A stretch of 10,804 bases of DNA, taken from positions 1 to 10,804 of the forward strand of contig JAKPQT010000229.1 of NCBI GenBank assembly GCA_029555885.1, given 5' to 3'. The stretch comes from Chloroflexota bacterium (GTDB lineage Bacteria; Chloroflexota; Anaerolineae; CG2-30-64-16). The notes below the pieces were generated by a model. That model was not told the origin of the DNA. It saw nothing but the letters and a program-made list of their open reading frames with translations, and made no database searches. This document shows positions 6,369 to 10,804 of this stretch, in pieces. The position numbers were made by a program, and so were the translations under genes. Position 1 is the stretch's first letter. The number at the start of each line of letters is the position of its first letter.

Positions 6369-7504
6369 TGCGCCTGCACCGGCCCATCCAGCAGGGTGAT
6401 GGGTTCGCGCTCGCCGCGCGGTAGCTCCGTGGGCTGCTGCCAGGCGCGGGCCGCGACCATCGTCCGGGCCAGATGCTGCGGCTGGAACACGATGCTGGGC
6501 CAGAGGAAGACCTCGGTGGTGCAGTGGCAGTCCTTCGCGGCAATCGAGGCACGCAGCTCGTGCGCCTCCGGCGAATCCCAGATTTCCCAGAAGGATTTCT
6601 CGCGCAGGTTGCCCAGCGGCTTGTGCAGCTCGCACACGCCCACGTCGCCGTTCGCATAGACGACTGCGCTGATCCTACCCGCGCGGCAGGGGATGACCTG
6701 GCGACCCTGTTCCATCGTCTGCATCTTGGCCCACTGGAGCATCGGCTCGACGCTGCCGCCGTAGCGGCCGGTCTCGCGCGTGCTCCACAGCCGGCGGATG
6801 TACTCGTAGAGCTCGCCGTACTCGGCCACCGAGGGCGCGAGCAGGGAGGGGTTCTTCCGGTCCCCGCGGATCACGGCCAGGTTGTGATGATCCATCTGCG
6901 GACAGCGTTCGAACAGGTAGGTCGTCAGCCTGCGGATTTCGTGCAGATTCTGGTTGGTCGCGGTCGCGACCGAGTGAATGCGCAGCCGCGGGTCGCGGCG
7001 CTGAATCTCGGCCAGCGCATCATAGGTCTGCATGGACCGCCCGAAGCTGCCCGGCACGCCGCGGAACTCGTCATGGTACTCCGGCATCCCGTCGAGCGAC
7101 AGCTCCACGGCGAACAGCTCCAGCTCCGGCTCCTCGAGGGTCTCCGTGACCTGCTTGACGATTCTGTCGGTGTAATAGCCGTTGGTGGGCACGTAAATCT
7201 GGCGTGCCTGGTTGTGGGTGATGAACTGGCGGCAGATCTCGCTGAACTCCTTGCGCAGGAAGGGCTCACCGCCGGACAGGTTCAGGTTTTCGATGCGCCC
7301 CAACGAGCGCGAAAGCGCGAAGATTTCATCCTTTGTCAGGTCCGACCTGCTGTTCAGGTTGCGCCAGTAGAAGCAGTGATCGCACTTCATGTTACAGATG
7401 GAGTTGATGAAGAGGACCAGGAACGGGGGGCTGGGCAGACGCTGGTAGTTGGTCAGCGTCAGCCGCGCGTGACGTTTTACTCGCTCAGTGAATCGCATTG
7501 TCAT
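6365..7504 (-). CDS. Radical SAM protein with reduced SPASM/twitch-like C-terminus
   Basis: A 379-residue radical S-adenosylmethionine enzyme. Cys37, Cys41 and Cys44 (C-x3-C-x2-C in ICNMKCDHC) would hold the catalytic [4Fe-4S] cluster. LSGGEP (76-81) is the SAM-contacting motif and VELSLDG (133-139) a later barrel strand. The C-terminal part has Cys273, then NGDVGVC ending at Cys291, and Cys326-x-Cys328, a SPASM-like layout with only four cysteines, enough for one auxiliary cluster. Such enzymes modify peptides, sugars or other small molecules; no precursor peptide gene is evident next to it. Its place between glycosyltransferase and flippase genes suggests action on a sugar or a lipid-linked glycan, but that is inference. 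The start at 7504 has GGAAG seven bases upstream; a second ATG at 7498 is possible. The stop overlaps the flippase start. The superfamily is secure, the substrate unknown. Confidence 0.9.
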   Translation of the reverse strand: MTMRFTERVKRHARLTLTNYQRLPSPPFLVLFINSICNMKCDHCFYWRNLNSRSDLTKDEIFALSRSLGRIENLNLSGGEPFLRKEFSEICRQFITHNQARQIYVPTNGYYTDRIVKQVTETLEEPELELFAVELSLDGMPEYHDEFRGVPGSFGRSMQTYDALAEIQRRDPRLRIHSVATATNQNLHEIRRLTTYLFERCPQMDHHNLAVIRGDRKNPSLLAPSVAEYGELYEYIRRLWSTRETGRYGGSVEPMLQWAKMQTMEQGRQVIPCRAGRISAVVYANGDVGVCELHKPLGNLREKSFWEIWDSPEAHELRASIAAKDCHCTTEVFLWPSIVFQPQHLARTMVAARAWQQPTELPRGEREPITLLDGPVQAQ

Positions 7505-7511
7505 TTCACCA

Positions 7512-7516
7512 CTTCC
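7512..7516 (-). promoter_or_regulatory. Ribosome binding site of the radical SAM gene
   Basis: GGAAG on the minus strand, seven bases before the ATG at 7504, sits in the 25-base spacer between this gene and the preceding glycosyltransferase. This spacer is the largest gap inside the operon and shows no promoter- or terminator-like sequence. Confidence 0.5.
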
Positions 7517-7529
7517 AATCTCAAACCGA

Positions 7530-8792
7530 TCAATCCAGCCGCTGTGCAGCGGCTTGCGCCTCGGCTACGATATCAAAGTACTGTGTCAGGTGGGCCTCCG
7601 GGGTCCACCATTGCAGGAAAGCGCGATAGCCGTTCTCGCCGAGCGCCGCGCGGGTCTCCGGTGAGCTTGCCATCCGGTGCAGTGCGGTCAGCAGTTCATG
7701 GTCCGTGCGATAGACAAAGCCTCCGCCGCTGTCCTGCACCACCTCGGGCAGCGCGCCCAGGTCGCGGACGATCGCCGGAGTCTTGCGGGCGAATGCCTCG
7801 ACGATGATAACGCCGAACGTCTCATAGGTGATCGACGGCACCACACAGGAGAGCGCATGGTAATACAAGTTGCCTAGCTGGCGTTGTGACAGAGCACCCA
7901 AAAACTTGATTTGCGGGTTATTTGCTGCGGCCTCGCGCAGCGTTTGTTCGTGCGTGCCGGTCCCCGCGATAAGCAGATCGTAGGGTACATCGCACCGCTG
8001 CCACAGGTCGATAAGGGTCTGCACGCCCTTGATGGCCTCCAGGCGACCCACGAACAGGAAGTAGGGAGCCTCTTGCGGACGCGGCCCCGGTGTCTGCCAG
8101 TCAGCGTCGGCGCGTTCGATGAAGTACGGCAGATGGCCCACCGGCTGCGGGAAGCCGCGTGCCGCGTGCATCTGCGCGGTAAATCGGCTGGGCGACAGGA
8201 AGCGGTCCACATGCCGGCTGGCACGTGCCAGCAGCCCCGTGTAGCGCCAGAGTTGGGGCGGACGTTTGGCGAGCAGCGTGCAGCGCAGGCATTCCGGCTT
8301 CTCGCAGGCCCGGCTGTTGAACTTCCAGAGCACGTGCGTCGGGCAGACCAACCAGTGCTCGTGCGTGGTGTATAGCTTCACCGGACGGTAGCCGGTTTGG
8401 CCGAGTGTGAGCACTTCGGGGCCGAGCAGCGAGATGTTGTGATAGTGGATCACATCGTAGGGCGCGGCGTCGAGCAGCGCATCGATGGCGCGACGCTTCA
8501 GATAGGCGCGGCCCGTTTGTTGGGTCAGGAACGGCGACAGCGCGCCGAGGCGGCTGCGCAGGCCGTGGACGTGGACGTGCGGGTGCTCCCGGAAGGCGAT
8601 TTCGGGTTCCGCCGGATGCAGCAGGTGATACGCGTCGATGCAATGCACCACATCGACGTGATGCCCCCGGTCGCCGAGCGCGTGCGCCAGCCGGTAGATG
8701 TACATCGCATCTCCGCCGAAGCTGTAGGGTGGGTAGAAAGTGGTCAGGTGGAGGAACCGCAACGGTTGGTTGATGTGTATCTTCCTCGACAT
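7530..8792 (-). CDS. Glycosyltransferase family 4 with a four-cysteine insert
   Basis: A 420-residue GT-B glycosyltransferase of the GT4 / group 1 kind. The N-terminus shows [23 protein letters not shown] (15-37, read as the acceptor-side glycine loop after the first strand). VIHYHNI (114-120) and [10 protein letters not shown] (142-151) follow. The donor domain has [10 protein letters not shown] (247-256) and the E-x7-E pair Glu324 and Glu332 in [12 protein letters not shown], then GALPEVV (346-352). Between the domains lies a cysteine group, Cys150, Cys163, Cys168 and Cys171, that could bind a metal; I recall similar cysteine segments in a subset of GT4 enzymes. The start at 8792 lies 6 bases after the GT2 stop without a clear ribosome site, so translation is probably coupled. 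No later methionine would leave the N-terminal domain intact. It acts in the cytoplasm on a glycan intermediate; donor and acceptor are unknown. Confidence 0.93.
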   Translation of the reverse strand: MSRKIHINQPLRFLHLTTFYPPYSFGGDAMYIYRLAHALGDRGHHVDVVHCIDAYHLLHPAEPEIAFREHPHVHVHGLRSRLGALSPFLTQQTGRAYLKRRAIDALLDAAPYDVIHYHNISLLGPEVLTLGQTGYRPVKLYTTHEHWLVCPTHVLWKFNSRACEKPECLRCTLLAKRPPQLWRYTGLLARASRHVDRFLSPSRFTAQMHAARGFPQPVGHLPYFIERADADWQTPGPRPQEAPYFLFVGRLEAIKGVQTLIDLWQRCDVPYDLLIAGTGTHEQTLREAAANNPQIKFLGALSQRQLGNLYYHALSCVVPSITYETFGVIIVEAFARKTPAIVRDLGALPEVVQDSGGGFVYRTDHELLTALHRMASSPETRAALGENGYRAFLQWWTPEAHLTQYFDIVAEAQAAAQRLD

Positions 8793-8798
8793 GATCGT

Positions 8799-9827
8799 TT
8801 AGTGAACGCCGTGTGAAGCCTGTTCTTCGCGCTGTTCTGCTGTGTTACGCGCTGGCGGGCCAGGCAAAGGCTTTTCGGTCACAGGCCCGTCCTTTGCGGG
8901 CCTCAGATAGCCGTACAGCTCTCCGCAGGACCAGGCCAGGGTCAACGGGAGGAGATAGAGCAGCGCGCTGATGAACCGCCCTCCAAGCTGCTTGTTCGTG
9001 AGGGCTTTTTGTGCCAGTCGAGCCAGCCGGACAAGCGGAATGGCCGGGCTTAAGAGGATCAGTACTGCCCGTGTGGAGCGCCTCACCATCGTGGCACGCT
9101 TCGCGCCGTAGACCCATCCCCACTGGAAGCGTTCCCGCATCGCTTCGCTGAACACCAGATGCCCTCGATTCTGGCGGACCACAATCTGCGGCCTTAGCCA
9201 CAAGGTCGCGCCGCGCTGCGCCAGGCCGGTGTGCAGCTCGGTCTCGTGATAGCGGTGACGCCAAAGCCCGCGGTTGGCTGCCAGCGCTGCGGCCTTGTAT
9301 GACACATTGACATCCGTCAGGGCGGGCTGCGAGCCCTCGGTCAGCGGCAGCGCGTAGCGCCCGAAGTCCATGAAGTAGATTGCCCAACCCAGAAGCCCAC
9401 GGCCCGCATACTCTACTGCGCCGCCGATGACGGCGTGTGGCAATTGATGGGCCATCACAACCTGTGCACTCCAATCGTTATCTGGAATAACTGTGTCTTC
9501 AATCAAGGCTACGATCTCACCCTGACAAGCGTTCATTCCGCGCGCCTTCAGCGTATCGTGGACTTCGTGCTGCGCAACGTAATGCCGACGGCCTGATGGT
9601 ACAGAGTCACATTCCACTGGCAAGAAGGTCACCGCGGGAAAGCTCCCTGCCAGAAGGTCGTAGCCTGCCGCTTGGGCGTCGTGTGGGACCACGATTTCTT
9701 CGACATGGTCGGGGGATTGCGCAAGAAGGGCCGTCAGGCAGCGGCAGACGAACTCCGGTCCGCCGACGGGCACGATGACGACGGAGAGCGATATGCTGTC
9801 TTGCGCCCGAGATTGACTATCCGTCAC
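8799..9827 (-). CDS. Glycosyltransferase family 2 (GT-A fold), membrane associated
   Basis: A 342-residue inverting-type glycosyltransferase. The GT2 N-terminal strand SLSVVIVPVGG (13-23) is followed by CRCLTALLAQ and by a region, GEIVALIEDTVIPDNDW (103-119), where Glu110-Asp111 takes the place of the usual DxD metal site. DVNVSYKAAAL (172-182) and HETELHTGLAQRG (194-206, acceptor/catalytic region) fit GT2 enzymes. The C-terminal third has two hydrophobic segments (about 255-270 and 286-302), then a polar, proline-rich tail, so it probably sits on the inner face of the membrane. The start is taken as GTG at 9827, two bases after the epimerase stop; a GTG at 9854 and the ATG at 9902 are open in frame but would overlap the epimerase gene and add no recognisable sequence. 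Substrate unknown. Confidence 0.87.
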   Translation of the reverse strand: MTDSQSRAQDSISLSVVIVPVGGPEFVCRCLTALLAQSPDHVEEIVVPHDAQAAGYDLLAGSFPAVTFLPVECDSVPSGRRHYVAQHEVHDTLKARGMNACQGEIVALIEDTVIPDNDWSAQVVMAHQLPHAVIGGAVEYAGRGLLGWAIYFMDFGRYALPLTEGSQPALTDVNVSYKAAALAANRGLWRHRYHETELHTGLAQRGATLWLRPQIVVRQNRGHLVFSEAMRERFQWGWVYGAKRATMVRRSTRAVLILLSPAIPLVRLARLAQKALTNKQLGGRFISALLYLLPLTLAWSCGELYGYLRPAKDGPVTEKPLPGPPARNTAEQREEQASHGVH

Positions 9828-9829
9828 GG

Positions 9830-10804
9830 CTATACCAACGCGTTTCGATACCACTCGATCGTCTCGCGCAGCGCATCCTCGATTCCATATCGGGCCTGCC
9901 AACCGAGCACGCGGCGGGCCTTGGTGCAGTCAAGATATTGCGCACGGATTTCGTGGCTGGCCTCGTTCAGGATGTGCGGCTGCAAGTCCTCGCGATCGAG
10001 CAGCCGCAGGATGGACTGGACCACTTCCAGGACCGACAGCGGCTTTTCGGTCGCAAAGTTGAACGCCTGGCCCACGCAGCTATCGTCCGGCAGCCGCTCG
10101 GCCAGGCAAAGATACGCCTCGACCGCATTGCGCACGTAAATGTAGTCGCGCACGTACTGCCCGTCGCTGCGGATGACCGGCGGCTCGCCGTGCAACACGG
10201 AGCGGACCGTGCCGGGAATCAGACGGTTGAAGTTCAGGTCACCCCCTCCGAACAGGTTGCCGCAGCGCGTGATGGCAAGGGGCAGCCCGTAGGTGTGATA
10301 GTACGACAGCGCAATCAGGTCGGAGCACGACTTCGACACATCGTAAGGGAAGCGGCCTTGCAGCGGCATGTCCTCGGTGTAGGGCAGGTGATCGTGTGAG
10401 CCATACGCCTTGTCGCTCGAGGCCACCACGATCCGCCGGATGAGCCGGACATTGGTTCGGCAGGCCTCCAGCAGGTTCCACGTGCCCCGGATATTGGCCT
10501 CGAATGTGGACAGGGGCGAGCGCGCCGACATACCGACGATGGTCTGCGCACCCAGGTGGAATACCGAGTCGATCTCGTACTCGTTCAGCGCACGCACGAG
10601 CAGCGCCTCGTCCTCCAGTTCGCCGCGCACGACATTCGTGCGATCGAGCAGGCCCCCGCTGACCAGGCGGCTGCGGGGCACCCAATCGCGGACCAGGCAG
10701 GTGACATTGGCGCCTTCGGCCAGCAGGCGCTCGACCAGCCACGAGCCGAGCAGACCGGTCGCGCCGGTGACAAAGACGTTGCGCTGCTGCCAGCCGCTCA
10801 CCAT
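9830..10804 (-). CDS. NAD-dependent epimerase/dehydratase, CDP-glucose 4,6-dehydratase-like (SDR superfamily)
   Basis: A 324-residue extended short-chain dehydrogenase acting on nucleotide sugars in the cytoplasm. The NAD(P)-binding motif G14-x2-G17-x2-G20 (TGATGLLG) is at the N-terminus. HLGAQTIVG (83-91) and [16 protein letters not shown] (101-116) resemble CDP-glucose 4,6-dehydratases. The active-site elements are Ser130-Asp131-Lys132 in ASSDKAYG and Tyr154-x3-Lys158 in PYDVSKS. The Ser-Asp-Lys triad, in place of the Thr-Asp-Glu of dTDP-glucose dehydratase, also points to the CDP-glucose type, though GDP-mannose dehydratase or a general epimerase cannot be excluded. The ATG is formed by the last three bases of the window, and the protein begins as the family does, so it is probably complete; an upstream start cannot be ruled out. 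Its product would feed the glycosyltransferases downstream. A cytidylyltransferase gene would be expected beyond the right edge if the CDP-glucose call is right. Confidence 0.88.
   Translation of the reverse strand: MVSGWQQRNVFVTGATGLLGSWLVERLLAEGANVTCLVRDWVPRSRLVSGGLLDRTNVVRGELEDEALLVRALNEYEIDSVFHLGAQTIVGMSARSPLSTFEANIRGTWNLLEACRTNVRLIRRIVVASSDKAYGSHDHLPYTEDMPLQGRFPYDVSKSCSDLIALSYYHTYGLPLAITRCGNLFGGGDLNFNRLIPGTVRSVLHGEPPVIRSDGQYVRDYIYVRNAVEAYLCLAERLPDDSCVGQAFNFATEKPLSVLEVVQSILRLLDREDLQPHILNEASHEIRAQYLDCTKARRVLGWQARYGIEDALRETIEWYRNALV

Noticed and set aside
6369..6635. N-terminal extension of the flippase frame by 89 codons
   Set aside because: It runs over the 3' end of the radical SAM gene, has no membrane-helix character, and the GTG at 6368 gives the usual flippase N-terminus.
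5107..6657. N-terminal extension of the second GT4 frame to 939 codons
   Set aside because: The extension lies out of frame over the flippase and radical SAM genes and reads as low-complexity Arg/Gly/Ala. The ATG at 5106 with a good ribosome site begins exactly where the family does.

Overview
The window is GC-rich and gene-dense and looks bacterial. A member of the Chloroflexota (Anaerolineae/Caldilineae-like) is the best guess. This rests mainly on the gene at the left edge, a glycine-rich beta-helix surface protein with a 'choice-of-anchor Q'-type C-terminus and a short LPxxxR-like tail, both of which I associate with that phylum. GTG starts are used beside ATG. The assignment is an inference; no rRNA or other marker gene is present.

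Layout. Positions 2-934 (+ strand) hold the 3' part of the secreted beta-helix repeat protein, whose start lies outside the window. A 40-bp convergent gap follows. Everything from 10804 down to 975 is one unbroken minus-strand run of nine genes. In transcription order these are: NAD-dependent sugar-nucleotide epimerase/dehydratase (CDP-glucose 4,6-dehydratase-like), membrane-associated family 2 glycosyltransferase, family 4 glycosyltransferase with a four-cysteine insert, radical SAM protein with a reduced SPASM/twitch-like C-terminus, Wzx-type flippase, second family 4 glycosyltransferase, FAD-dependent oxidoreductase with a C-terminal membrane domain, small membrane protein, and a NodB-type polysaccharide deacetylase. 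Neighbouring genes either overlap (three 4-base ATGA/GTGA overlaps and one 44-base overlap) or lie 25 bases or less apart, so this is very probably one operon whose promoter lies beyond the right edge.

Together the genes describe the middle and end of a surface-polysaccharide or glycolipid pathway: a nucleotide sugar is made, sugars are added by three glycosyltransferases, the lipid-linked product is flipped across the membrane, and the glycan is probably modified by deacetylation and by one or two redox enzymes of unknown substrate. No priming transferase, polymerase or exporter is visible here, so the locus probably continues to the right.

The most notable observation is that the last ~100 residues of the FAD oxidoreductase are a two-helix membrane domain that aligns without gaps (36 of 79 identical by hand count) with the small membrane protein encoded immediately downstream. 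The same module therefore occurs once fused and once free, next to each other, and the free copy is translationally coupled to a deacetylase that lacks a signal peptide. This, plus the radical SAM enzyme inside a glycan operon, is the best candidate for undescribed biochemistry.
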